A stretch of DNA of 64,000 nucleotides from DATKJS01 sp964551995 (GTDB taxonomy: Bacteria; Acidobacteriota; Aminicenantia; Aminicenantales; Saccharicenantaceae), in assembly GCA_964551995.1 (NCBI GenBank), contig CAZKFD010000013.1, positions 124,001 to 188,000 on the forward strand. Reading direction: 5' to 3'. Below the pieces are notes generated by a model. That model was not told where the DNA came from, did not search any database, and saw nothing but the letters and a program-made list of their open reading frames with translations. Positions 23,525-31,548 of this stretch are shown here, piece by piece. A program made the position numbers and the translations under genes. The first letter of the stretch is position 1. Each line of letters starts with the position of its first letter.

Positions 23525-23956
23525 TCAGGGCTTGGGCGCGGCCTCGGGGGCCGGCGCCTTCGGCGGGGCCGGCTTGGGCTTGATGACGGCCCGGGCGTAG
23601 ACCCAATCCTTCTTCAGCTTGTGACGGTCGAAATCGGCGATCTCGAAGAGGATGTCCATATCCATGGCCTTCGGGTCCGTCGGGCAGGAATCCACGCACT
23701 GGGCGCAATGGATGCAGCGGTCGTTGTGGATGACCATCCGGAACGTCTTTTCGGCCTCGTTGACCGTCGCGATCTCGATGGCCTCGGCGGGGCAATCGCG
23801 CTCGCAGGCCCGACAGACGATGCACCGCTCGGGGCGCAGGAACGGCGTGCCGCGGAAATGCTCCGGGACCTCGAGCTTCTTGAAGGGATAGTCGACGGTC
23901 GCGGGCTTTTTGAAAAGGTGGCGCACGAGCTCCGGGAGGAAGGCCGCGATTTTCAT
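23525..23956 (-). CDS. Ferredoxin-type subunit of group 4 hydrogenase (NuoI/HyfH-like)
   Basis: 143 residues. Two 4Fe-4S motifs, CIVCRACERDCP (about 45-56) and CIHCAQCVDSCPTDPKAM (about 80-97), are spaced as in NuoI, EchF and HyfH. An N-terminal amphipathic segment (MKIAAFLPELVRHLFKKPAT) contacts the membrane arm. The last 22 residues are Pro/Ala/Lys-rich. It passes electrons from ferredoxin toward the catalytic subunits. Its ATG overlaps the NuoH-like stop by 4 bp (ATGA). Confidence 0.9.
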   Translation of the reverse strand: MKIAAFLPELVRHLFKKPATVDYPFKKLEVPEHFRGTPFLRPERCIVCRACERDCPAEAIEIATVNEAEKTFRMVIHNDRCIHCAQCVDSCPTDPKAMDMDILFEIADFDRHKLKKDWVYARAVIKPKPAPPKAPAPEAAPKP

Positions 23957-24924
23957 GACAGGAACCCCTTCAAGAGGATGACGATCAGGAGCTGGAGGAC
24001 GGCGAGCGGGGCGAGATACCTCCAGGCCAGCGTGATGACCTGGTCGATGCGGATGCGCGAGGTCATCGCCCGGAGGAGAGCCAGGAGGAAGATCACGAAC
24101 AGCGTCTTGATGGCGAAGCTCACGAACCCGAGGAGCGCGCCGCCGGGGAAGCCGCCCAGGAATACAGCCGCCAAAAGGCCGCTCGAGACGACCAGCTCGA
24201 TGTCCATCATCAGGCGGAATAGGGCCAGCTTCTTGCCCGAGTACTCCGTGAACGTGCCGCCGACGATCTCTGTCTCGGCATGCGGGATGTCGAAGGGCGT
24301 GCGTTCGAGCTTGGCCTGGACGGCGACAACGGCGATGAGGAAGCCGAGGAGGTTGGGCAGGATGAGCAACGGCCGCCTCTGGTAAAAGGCCGCGATCTGG
24401 GCCAGCCGCCAGGAATTGGCCAGGATGGCGGGGCTGAGGACCGAGAGGAAGAGCGGGACCTCGTAGCCGAAGAGCATGGTCAGGACGCGGGTGCCGCCGA
24501 TCGTCGAGAACAGGTTCGTCGAGGACCAGGCCGCGAGAAACAGGATCAGAGTCGGCAAGCTGAGGAGGTACAGGACGACGATGATGTCGCCCGAGAAGGA
24601 GGTCATCCCCGGCGCGCTCAAATCGAAGTTCCAGACCGGGAGCAGAAGGGCGGCCGTGGACACGATGGCCAGCCCGACGATGGGCAGGACTGTGAAGAGG
24701 CCCTTGTCGGCAGCCTCCGGGACGACATCCTCCTTGGCCAGCAGCTTGACGAAATCGGCGATCGGCTGGAGGAGGCCGAACTTTCCGGTGTGGGTCGGGC
24801 CCATCCTGTTCTGGAGGCGGGCATAGACCTTTCGGTCGAACCATTCGCAGAAGGTGGAATAGAAGAAGAGAAAGATCAGGCCGGGGTAGACGACAAGATA
24901 AAGCAGGGTTCTCAGAACGGCCAT
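23953..24924 (-). CDS. Membrane anchor subunit of group 4 hydrogenase (NuoH/HycD-like)
   Basis: 323 residues with about eight membrane helices. RKVYARLQNRMGP near the N-terminus and ERTPFDIPHAETEIVGGTFTEYSG are the NuoH/HycD signatures. The latter takes the hydrogenase form (AETEIVGG) where complex I has E-x-E-L-V-A-G. It anchors the catalytic module and couples to the antiporter-like subunits. ATG 24924 lies inside the end of the large-subunit gene. Confidence 0.92.
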   Translation of the reverse strand: MAVLRTLLYLVVYPGLIFLFFYSTFCEWFDRKVYARLQNRMGPTHTGKFGLLQPIADFVKLLAKEDVVPEAADKGLFTVLPIVGLAIVSTAALLLPVWNFDLSAPGMTSFSGDIIVVLYLLSLPTLILFLAAWSSTNLFSTIGGTRVLTMLFGYEVPLFLSVLSPAILANSWRLAQIAAFYQRRPLLILPNLLGFLIAVVAVQAKLERTPFDIPHAETEIVGGTFTEYSGKKLALFRLMMDIELVVSSGLLAAVFLGGFPGGALLGFVSFAIKTLFVIFLLALLRAMTSRIRIDQVITLAWRYLAPLAVLQLLIVILLKGFLS

Positions 24925-26114
24925 ACCGCATTCCCTTTCAGAGGGGCGTTGTGATGTCCGGCGAGCGCCCGCCGGCGCAGGTCGCCGAAGCTGGTGATCG
25001 ACTCTTCGCCGTTTCGGGCGTTGACGAGCGTCACGGCCCGTTCCGCGCAGCAGATGCAGGGGTCGATGGCGGCGAAGATCAGCGGGATGTCCGCGATGAA
25101 CCCGTTCTTCAGCATCTCCACGGTGGCGGGGTAATTCCCCAGGGTCGGGGCCCGGACCTTGAGCCGCTCGGGCTTGTCGCTTCCGTTGGACTTGATGTAA
25201 TGGATGTTTTCCCCCCGGGGGGCCTCGTACCGGCTGACGACCTCGTTGGGCTTGGCCTTCCGGGGCGCCTTGACGGCCACGGGCCCGTCGGGGAGGCTGT
25301 GGAGCATCTGCTCGATCATCTTGTAGGATTCGAAGACTTCGAGAACGCGCACGACCACCCGCCCGAGGACGTCGCACGTGTCGGCCGTCGCGACCTTGAA
25401 GTCGAGCTCGTCGTAGACGGCGTAGGGGTCGTCCTTGCGCACATCGATCGCCACCCCTGAGGCGCGGGTCGTCGGGCCGACGGCGCAGAGGGCGATGGCC
25501 CGCTCCTTCGGGAGCTTACCGACCCCCGCCAAGCGGGCCACGAAGCTCGGCTCGTTGGCCCCCAGCTGGAGGTAGTATTCGCTCCGCTTCTTCAGGGTTG
25601 CGATGCCTTCGAGGATCTTGGCCGTCAGGGCGTCGTCGATATCGCGCCGGACACCACCGATGGCATTGATGGCATAATGGACTCGGTTGCCGGAGATCAT
25701 CTCGAGGAGGTCCATGACGATCTCGCGGTCGCGCCAGACGTACATGAAGAACGAGTCGAAGCCGGCCTCATGGCCGGCGACCCCTAGCCAGAGCAGATGG
25801 CTGTGCACCCTCTCGAGCTCCCCGACGAGGTAGCGGATGTAGAGGCCCCGCCGCGGAGGCGCGAGCTCCATCAGCTTTTCGACGCCCTGGACATAGCAGG
25901 TCGTGTGGGAGTGAGAGCAGATGCCGCAGATGCGCTCGGTGAGATAGATGTTCTGGGTCCAGTTTCTCTCCTCGGCCAGCTTCTCCACACCCCGGTGGTT
26001 GTACCCGAGCCGGATGTCGGCGTCCCGGATGATCTCGCCCTCGACCGTCATGCGCAGGCTGATGGGCTCCTTGAGGGCCGGGTGCTGCGGGCCGATGGGG
26101 ATTTGGAACTTCAT
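24912..26114 (-). CDS. Group 4 [NiFe]-hydrogenase large (catalytic) subunit
   Basis: 400 residues. L1 motif RICGICSHSH gives C63 and C66; L2 motif DPCICCAER gives C353 and C356. All four nickel ligands are therefore present, unlike NuoD of complex I. A 41-residue tail follows R359 and includes HHNAPLKG, like the NSPLK tail of HycE; cleavage after R359 by the HycI-type peptidase is expected. The N-terminal IGPQHPALKEPISLR is the shared NuoD/HycE hairpin. It catalyses H2 evolution or oxidation on the cytoplasmic side. The start overlaps the NuoC-like stop by 4 bp. Confidence 0.95.
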   Translation of the reverse strand: MKFQIPIGPQHPALKEPISLRMTVEGEIIRDADIRLGYNHRGVEKLAEERNWTQNIYLTERICGICSHSHTTCYVQGVEKLMELAPPRRGLYIRYLVGELERVHSHLLWLGVAGHEAGFDSFFMYVWRDREIVMDLLEMISGNRVHYAINAIGGVRRDIDDALTAKILEGIATLKKRSEYYLQLGANEPSFVARLAGVGKLPKERAIALCAVGPTTRASGVAIDVRKDDPYAVYDELDFKVATADTCDVLGRVVVRVLEVFESYKMIEQMLHSLPDGPVAVKAPRKAKPNEVVSRYEAPRGENIHYIKSNGSDKPERLKVRAPTLGNYPATVEMLKNGFIADIPLIFAAIDPCICCAERAVTLVNARNGEESITSFGDLRRRALAGHHNAPLKGNAVWPF

Positions 26115-26584
26115 GACTTGCCTCCGGGAATGATCTCCTCCGGGCGCTCGAACTTCCAGTCCTTCCGCAGCGGGTAGTTGCCGGCCGGCCAGCCGTCGGG
26201 GAGGACGAGAGGCCGGGGGTCCGGGATGTGGTCAATGGACAGGCCGAACATGTCCTGGAGCTCCCGCTCGTACAGAATGGCGCCGGGGATGATGGGCGTG
26301 ATGCTCTCGACGTGGGGGTGACTCTTGGGGATCTCCGTCCGTACGTGGACGGTCGTATCCGTCGTGGCCAGATGGTAGAGGATCTCGAAGGTCTCTCCTT
26401 TGTCCACGCCGCTGATGGTGGAGAGGTGGGTGAAGCCGTACGCGTCCCGCAGGAGCCTCACCGCGGACACGAGGGCCTCGGGTGCCACCTTGAGGAAGAT
26501 GCGGCGGCGGTCCGGGTGCAGGACCTCGAGCGCCTGGCCGGCCAGATCCTTCCTGATCTTTTCGATGAGCTCGTCGTCGGTCAT
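26111..26584 (-). CDS. NuoC/EchD-like subunit of group 4 hydrogenase
   Basis: 157 residues. Core YGFTHLSTISGVD...FEILYHL and the 30-kDa-subunit signature YERELQDMFGLSIDHIPDP, then LPDGWPAGNYPLRKDW, as in NuoC and the N-terminal half of HycE. Here it is a separate gene, not fused to the large subunit. It is structural, holding the large and small subunits together. Confidence 0.93.
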   Translation of the reverse strand: MTDDELIEKIRKDLAGQALEVLHPDRRRIFLKVAPEALVSAVRLLRDAYGFTHLSTISGVDKGETFEILYHLATTDTTVHVRTEIPKSHPHVESITPIIPGAILYERELQDMFGLSIDHIPDPRPLVLPDGWPAGNYPLRKDWKFERPEEIIPGGKS

Positions 26585-26599
26585 GGCAGATCCTCGAAA

Positions 26600-27019
26600 C
26601 TAGAGTGTACCCAGGAGCTTCACGACGGCATCCAGGATGGCGTCCGGCCGGGCCGGGCAGCCGGGCACATAGACGTTCACCGGGATCACCTGGTCGAGAC
26701 CTCCCATCACATTATACGCCCCCCGGTATACGCACCCCGACATGGCGCAGGCCCCGACGGCGATGACGAACTTGGGGTCGGGGACCTGGTCGTAGATGCG
26801 GATGATCCGGTCTTTCATCTGGCGCGTCACCGGCCCCGTGGCGACGACGACGTCGGTGTGCCGCGGCGTCGCCTTGAGGAGGACGCCGAAGCGCTCGACG
26901 TCGAAGCGGGGCGTCAGGGCGGCGACGACCTCGATGTCGCAGGCGTTGCAGGCGCCCGAGTTGAGGTGCAGGATCCAGGGCGACTTGATCCGCGACCAGC
27001 GGGTCAATTTATTCAGCAT
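26600..27019 (-). CDS. Group 4 [NiFe]-hydrogenase small subunit (NuoB/HycG-like)
   Basis: 139 residues. The proximal 4Fe-4S ligands are C24 and C27 in GACNACDIE, C91 in GACAMSGC and C121 in PGCPARPDAI. The CxxC spacing at the first pair is the hydrogenase type; complex I has adjacent cysteines. It relays electrons between the ferredoxin subunit and the Ni-Fe site. AAGGAG precedes ATG 27019, which lies inside the NuoA-like gene's end. Confidence 0.94.
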   Translation of the reverse strand: MLNKLTRWSRIKSPWILHLNSGACNACDIEVVAALTPRFDVERFGVLLKATPRHTDVVVATGPVTRQMKDRIIRIYDQVPDPKFVIAVGACAMSGCVYRGAYNVMGGLDQVIPVNVYVPGCPARPDAILDAVVKLLGTL

Positions 27020-27353
27020 GAGTGCTCCTTGTGATGAGGGCCATGATCGAGAGGAAGATCATCAGGAGGTAGAAGATCGCGAAGAAAATGATCTTGCCCG
27101 AGGGGACCGTGGCGATGACCAGGGAGGACACGTGCATGATCGTGAAGAACAGGGCGATGAAGAAGAAGAGGCGGTATCCGAACTGAATCTTGACCCCGGG
27201 GATGTTCTCACCGCAGGCGTATGTCGTGAGCTTTCCGCCGGTCCGTTTCAGCTTGGGCGCCATTTTCGCTCCCAGGGCATAGAGAAGCAGGGCGGCCCCC
27301 AGGAAGACGAAGAAGGCGATCGGCGGCGAGAGGAGATAGGCGATTCCGTTCAT
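27009..27353 (-). CDS. NuoA-like membrane subunit
   Basis: 114 residues, three membrane helices (about 8-28, 58-80, 85-107). The loop TTYACGENIPGVKIQFGYRLFF parallels the NuoA loop ECG...Q-x-F-x-x-x-F. The second helix reads FTIMHVSSLVIATV and lacks the Asp-x-Glu of NuoA (FD-x-E). NuoA-like subunits are not part of the classical Ech, Mbh or Hyf sets, so its presence with active-site cysteines in the large subunit is notable. Confidence 0.75.
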   Translation of the reverse strand: MNGIAYLLSPPIAFFVFLGAALLLYALGAKMAPKLKRTGGKLTTYACGENIPGVKIQFGYRLFFFIALFFTIMHVSSLVIATVPSGKIIFFAIFYLLMIFLSIMALITRSTHAE

Positions 27354-27356
27354 GGC

Positions 27357-27665
27357 TCACCCTTTCAGCTTGGCCAGCTTCCGGACGTCCAGGCTCTGCG
27401 TCCTCCGGTAAATGTTGATGATGAGCGCCAGGGCCGTGGCCACGAGGCTGACCTCGATGACGATGAACGTGACGACCAGGGCCTGGGCGAGGAGGATGTT
27501 GCCTTTGGTGAAGCCCGTGGCCACTAGGACGAGGCTGACTCCCTTGGCGATCACCTCGATGGAGATGAAGAGCTTGATGAGGTTCCGCTTCGCCAGGAGG
27601 CCGAAGAGTCCGGCGAAGATCAGGCCGGCCGAAAAAAACAGGTACAGATACCAGGTGTTAATCAT
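27357..27665 (-). CDS. NuoK/MrpC-like membrane subunit
   Basis: 102 residues, three helices. LIKLFISIEVIAKGVSLVLV and LAQALVVTFIVIEVSLVATALALIINIYRR retain a membrane Glu in each of the last two helices, as in NuoK/MrpC, where they form part of the proton path. It overlaps the NuoJ-like gene by 8 bp. Confidence 0.88.
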   Translation of the reverse strand: MINTWYLYLFFSAGLIFAGLFGLLAKRNLIKLFISIEVIAKGVSLVLVATGFTKGNILLAQALVVTFIVIEVSLVATALALIINIYRRTQSLDVRKLAKLKG

Positions 27666-28140
27666 TTTTGTCTCTCTTGCGGAAGAGCGCCAGGACGGAG
27701 AAGACCCCGGCCAGGATGACGCCGATCTGCCCGACGAGATCCAGCGTCCGTCCCCGCCAGAGCATATCCCCGAACGTGCCCGACTCCGGGGCCGAAGGAA
27801 GAGCCGGAATCTTCTGGACGAGGCCCTTCATGACCAGGGCGTCGATCGCGGCGAAGGCGGCGAAGAACAGGGGGAACAGGAGGTTAACGGTCTTCGACTC
27901 CCAGACGTCCCCGCCGGCCTTGGTCAGGGCGATGGTCAGGATGAAGAGGACCGTGATCAGCCCCGCGACGACGGAGATCTCAAAGACCCCCGCGTAAGGG
28001 GCCCTCATCCGGAAGAAGATGATGCCCAGGAAGAGACTCGCGACGGCCAGGGATATGGCCGCCCGGAGAAGGTCCCGGAGAACGATCGCCAGGACCGAGA
28101 AGAGCACCAAACCGATGAGAAGCGCTGTTTGAACGATCAT
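27658..28140 (-). CDS. NuoJ-like membrane subunit
   Basis: 160 residues with about five hydrophobic segments. The N-terminal part (RDLLRAAISLAVASLFLGIIFFRMRAPYAGVFEISVVAGLITVLFIL) is the NuoJ/MrpA-C-terminal-type fold with the conserved Glu in the third helix. An additional C-terminal helix (GQIGVILAGVFSVLALF) precedes a charged end. It probably forms the E-channel with the NuoK-like and NuoH-like proteins. Confidence 0.85.
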   Translation of the reverse strand: MIVQTALLIGLVLFSVLAIVLRDLLRAAISLAVASLFLGIIFFRMRAPYAGVFEISVVAGLITVLFILTIALTKAGGDVWESKTVNLLFPLFFAAFAAIDALVMKGLVQKIPALPSAPESGTFGDMLWRGRTLDLVGQIGVILAGVFSVLALFRKRDKND

Positions 28141-28143
28141 CGT

Positions 28144-29625
28144 CTAAAATCCCCACGAGCTGATCACGGTCCGGATGCCCCCGGCGAGAACGCCCGCCGC
28201 GGGCTGGACCCAGGACTTGATGGCCAGAGAAAAGAAGATGCCGACCGCGATGCAGAGGGCGGCCAGGAGGACGGTCGACGCCGCCATCCAGAACGGGGCC
28301 TCCCTGACGGCGGCCCATCTCTCGTTGAGCTTTCCGAAGAAGGCCTTGCGCTGGATCAGGAGGTAGTACCAGAGGGTGGCGACCGAGGCCAGCACGGCGA
28401 CCAGGGCGAAGCCGGGGTGTCCGGCCTGGACGAGGGCGATGATGATGAGGAGCTTCGACCAGAACCCGTTGAGCGGAGGCACGCCGGCGATCGCGAGGGA
28501 GCCGACGAGGTTGGTTCCGGCGGTGATGGGCATACGCTTGGCCAGGCCGCCCATCTCGTCGAGGTTGCGCGTCCCCGTAGACTGCTGGATGGAGCCCGAA
28601 GTCAAGAATAGGAGCCCTTTGGCCAGGGCGTGGTTGAAGAGATGGAAGAGGCCTCCGGCGATGCCGAGGGGCGTGCCGAGGCCCACCCCGAGGACGATGT
28701 AGCCCACCTGGCTGATCGAGGAATAGGCCAGCATCCGCTTGAGATCCTTCTGCCCGAGGGCCAGGAAAGCGGCGATGACGATGGAAACGGCGCCGAGATA
28801 CATGAGGACGAGGGACAGGGAGGGGGTCAGGCCGAAGACGTTGAGGAAGACGCGGGTCAGGGCGTAGATGCCCGAGACCTTGATCAGCAGCCCCGAAAGG
28901 ACGGCCGATATCGGCGCCGGAGCTGAAGGGTGGGCGTCCGGGAGCCAGGCATGGAAGGGGATGAGGGCCGCCTTCAGCCCGAAGCCCATGATGAACAGGG
29001 CGGAACAGATGGCGACGACCGGCCCCGCCTGGAGCTCCTGGAGGGCCTTGGCCACGGCCGAGAGGCTCAAGTTGCCGGTCATGCCGAAGATGACGGCGAT
29101 GCTGACGAGGATGAAAGCCGAGGCAACCACGGACAGCATGAGGTACTTGAAGGCGGCTTCGAGCTCGTCGTGCTCGAGGCCGAAGGCTACGAGAGAGTAG
29201 GAGGCGATGGCCGCGACCTCGAGGAAGATGTAGATATTGAACAGGTCCGTCGCCAGGACGAGCCCGTTCATGCCGGCGATCATAACCAGGAACAGGGCGT
29301 AGTAGTTGGCCTTGGCCCCGTAGTGCTCCATGTAGTCCACGGAGAAGAGACAGGCAGCCAGGCCGACGAGAGAGATGGCCAGCAGCATGAACAGGCTGAA
29401 GCCGTCAAGGGCCAGCCGGATGTTCACCGCCTCTCCGAGCCAGTTGATCTGCTGGAGGACGGGCCCGCCCGCGATGAGCGACCGCCCCGCCGTCACGGCG
29501 TAGACGAGCAGAAAGAGAAGGGCCGCGTTGGCCAGCAGGTCAGGCAGAACCCTCCGGGAGACCCGTCCGACGAGCGGCAGGACCCCCGCCACAACGAGCG
29601 GCAGCGCCACGAAGAGAATGATCAA
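28144..29625 (-). CDS. Antiporter-like proton-pumping subunit (NuoN/MrpD-like)
   Basis: 493 residues, about 14 helices. The key charged residues are present: Glu in IFLEVAAIASYSLVAF and Lys in FGLKAALIPFHAWLPDAHPSAPAPIS, then LKRMLAYSSISQVGYIVLG and FHLFNHALAKGLLFL. The start codon is TTG 29625, set by a strong GAGGAGG four bases upstream; no ATG is suitably placed. One of three antiporter-like subunits in this operon. Confidence 0.92.
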   Translation of the reverse strand: MIILFVALPLVVAGVLPLVGRVSRRVLPDLLANAALLFLLVYAVTAGRSLIAGGPVLQQINWLGEAVNIRLALDGFSLFMLLAISLVGLAACLFSVDYMEHYGAKANYYALFLVMIAGMNGLVLATDLFNIYIFLEVAAIASYSLVAFGLEHDELEAAFKYLMLSVVASAFILVSIAVIFGMTGNLSLSAVAKALQELQAGPVVAICSALFIMGFGLKAALIPFHAWLPDAHPSAPAPISAVLSGLLIKVSGIYALTRVFLNVFGLTPSLSLVLMYLGAVSIVIAAFLALGQKDLKRMLAYSSISQVGYIVLGVGLGTPLGIAGGLFHLFNHALAKGLLFLTSGSIQQSTGTRNLDEMGGLAKRMPITAGTNLVGSLAIAGVPPLNGFWSKLLIIIALVQAGHPGFALVAVLASVATLWYYLLIQRKAFFGKLNERWAAVREAPFWMAASTVLLAALCIAVGIFFSLAIKSWVQPAAGVLAGGIRTVISSWGF

Positions 29626-29679
29626 CGCTCCTCCTCGATCCTAAAAGACCTTTCCAAACGATCTATGACATGCCAACCG

Positions 29680-31548
29680 CTATTTTGCGAGTATCGAAAT
29701 GACGCCGGCGACCAGGATGAGGCCGGCCAGGCACCAGGCGAGATAGTTGGCGTATTGCCCGTCGTGGGCCTTCCTCAGGATGGCCGTGAAGCGTTCCCCC
29801 ACCGCCGTCACGACCTTCTCCAGGACGAAATCCAGGGGCCGATCGATGCCTTTGAAGAGCACGACAGACAGCCCTTTGAGGAACTTCACGCCCTGCTCGT
29901 AGAGGTCGAAGATCCGGGCTTCGGACATGTCGTAGAGCTTGTGCAGCCCGGGGAAGTTGTGGACGGGCTCGGAGGCGAGGAAGGCCCGGCGGCCCGACTT
30001 CCGGAAGCCGTAGAGGTGGATGAGCAGGGCGATGACCAGGCAGGCCACCGAGATCATGGCGATGGGGTTCGCGATGGCCAGCGCGTGGGTTGCGAAATCG
30101 AGATGGGCCTCCGCCCCGGCGTGCCCCTCCAGGATCGGCTGGATGAATAGCCTGAGCGGCAGCTTGTTGAACACGCCGAAGGTGATGCAGAGCAGGGCCA
30201 GGATGAGGATCGGCAGGAAGATCGGGGCCGGGCTCTCCTTGACGGCCGGGATGTCCTTCGAGCGGGTCCCGAAGAAGACCGAATGGCCCGCCTTGAGGAA
30301 GGAGGCGAAGGTGAAGATCGCCCCGACCCAGGCGGCGATGGCGAAGACGATGTAGCCGGTCTCGACGGCGCCATGGAATACCATCTCTTTGGAGATGAAG
30401 CCGTTGAGGGGCCAGACGCCCGAGATGGCCAGGGCGCACACGGTGAAGCCGGCGGCGGTCAGGGGCATCTCTCTCCAGAGGCCGCCGAGCTTCCGCAACT
30501 CCGTCGTCCCGGTGCGGTGCTCGACCGAGCCGGAGCTCAGGAACAACCCGCATTTGTACATGGCGTGGTTGATCATGTGAAAGATGCCGCCGGCAATGCC
30601 GATAGGGTTGCCCGTCCCGATGCCGAGGATCATGTACCCGACCTGGCTGATGGCGTGGAAGGACAGGAGCTTCTTGAAGTCCTTCTGGATGAGGGCCATG
30701 AAGACGGCCAGGACGATCGTCACCGAGCCGACGGTCATCAGGAGGATAGCGAGCCCGCTTGTCGGGCCGATCTGAAAGAGGTCGAGGCAGATCCGGGCCA
30801 GAAGGTAGATGCCCAGGAGCTTTTCGAAGGCCGCAGGCAGGAAGGCCATGAAAGTCACGGGCGCGTCGAGGGCCGCGTCGGGGATCCACGTGTGGAACGG
30901 CATCGCTCCCGCCTTGCCGACGGCGCCGGCCATCATGAGGACGAAGGCCGCGGCCGTGAGCCCGGAGGGATGCACGGAGATCTTGGACAGAGTCAGGGTG
31001 CCGGTGGCGGTCCAGAGGATGCCGATGCCCATGATCATCGAGAAATCGCAAAAGCCGCTGATCATGAGGGCCTTGACGGCTGTGCGGGGGGATGTCGCTT
31101 TCCCGCCGATCGTGATGAGCCCGTAGGTCGTCACCAGCAGGCCCTCCCAGAAGACGAGCAGCGGCACGAAGTTGTTGGAGAGGACGGCGCCGTTGGCCAT
31201 CGCGGCGGTCAAGAAGACGTAGACGTAGTACTCGCGGGACCGGGGGGCGTCTTTCATCTTGGCCGCCGAGAAGAGCGTGATCAGAAACAGGAAGCCCGCC
31301 AGCGCCAGGAGGATGAAGCTCGAGAAGTGATAGAGGCGGAGGTCGAAATCCACGCCCATGCCGAGCCAGGGCACGCTGAACTCGAGGTTTCTCAGGGAGA
31401 AGAAGACGAATCCGTAATACAGGAGGACGACGGAGCCGGCGACGGCGAAGGCCTCACGGAGGAGGCGGACCCGCCTGGGGATGAGAAGCAGCAGGACCGA
31501 CAGGGCCGCCGGGAAGAGGACGGGCAGTAGCAGCATTTTGGGGGTCAT
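29680..31548 (-). CDS. Antiporter-like subunit with NuoL-type C-terminal extension
   Basis: 622 residues, like NuoL (about 610). Core Glu in VFWEGLLVTTYGLITIGG and Lys in VGKAGAMPFHTWIPDAALDAPVTFMAFLPA, with LLSFHAISQVGYMILG. The usual AMAGPTPVSALIHA after WLPD is replaced by ALDAPVTFMAFLPAAFEK, an unusual variant. The last 110 residues (YDMSEARIFDLYEQGVKFL onward) resemble the lateral-helix region of NuoL. ATG 31548 overlaps the upstream stop by 4 bp. Confidence 0.9.
   Translation of the reverse strand: MTPKMLLLPVLFPAALSVLLLLIPRRVRLLREAFAVAGSVVLLYYGFVFFSLRNLEFSVPWLGMGVDFDLRLYHFSSFILLALAGFLFLITLFSAAKMKDAPRSREYYVYVFLTAAMANGAVLSNNFVPLLVFWEGLLVTTYGLITIGGKATSPRTAVKALMISGFCDFSMIMGIGILWTATGTLTLSKISVHPSGLTAAAFVLMMAGAVGKAGAMPFHTWIPDAALDAPVTFMAFLPAAFEKLLGIYLLARICLDLFQIGPTSGLAILLMTVGSVTIVLAVFMALIQKDFKKLLSFHAISQVGYMILGIGTGNPIGIAGGIFHMINHAMYKCGLFLSSGSVEHRTGTTELRKLGGLWREMPLTAAGFTVCALAISGVWPLNGFISKEMVFHGAVETGYIVFAIAAWVGAIFTFASFLKAGHSVFFGTRSKDIPAVKESPAPIFLPILILALLCITFGVFNKLPLRLFIQPILEGHAGAEAHLDFATHALAIANPIAMISVACLVIALLIHLYGFRKSGRRAFLASEPVHNFPGLHKLYDMSEARIFDLYEQGVKFLKGLSVVLFKGIDRPLDFVLEKVVTAVGERFTAILRKAHDGQYANYLAWCLAGLILVAGVISILAK

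Noticed and set aside
28930..31530. Long plus-strand open frames opposite the antiporter-like genes
   Set aside because: Composition (Asp, Glu, Gly, His) is that of antisense to membrane protein codons; no start sites or motifs.
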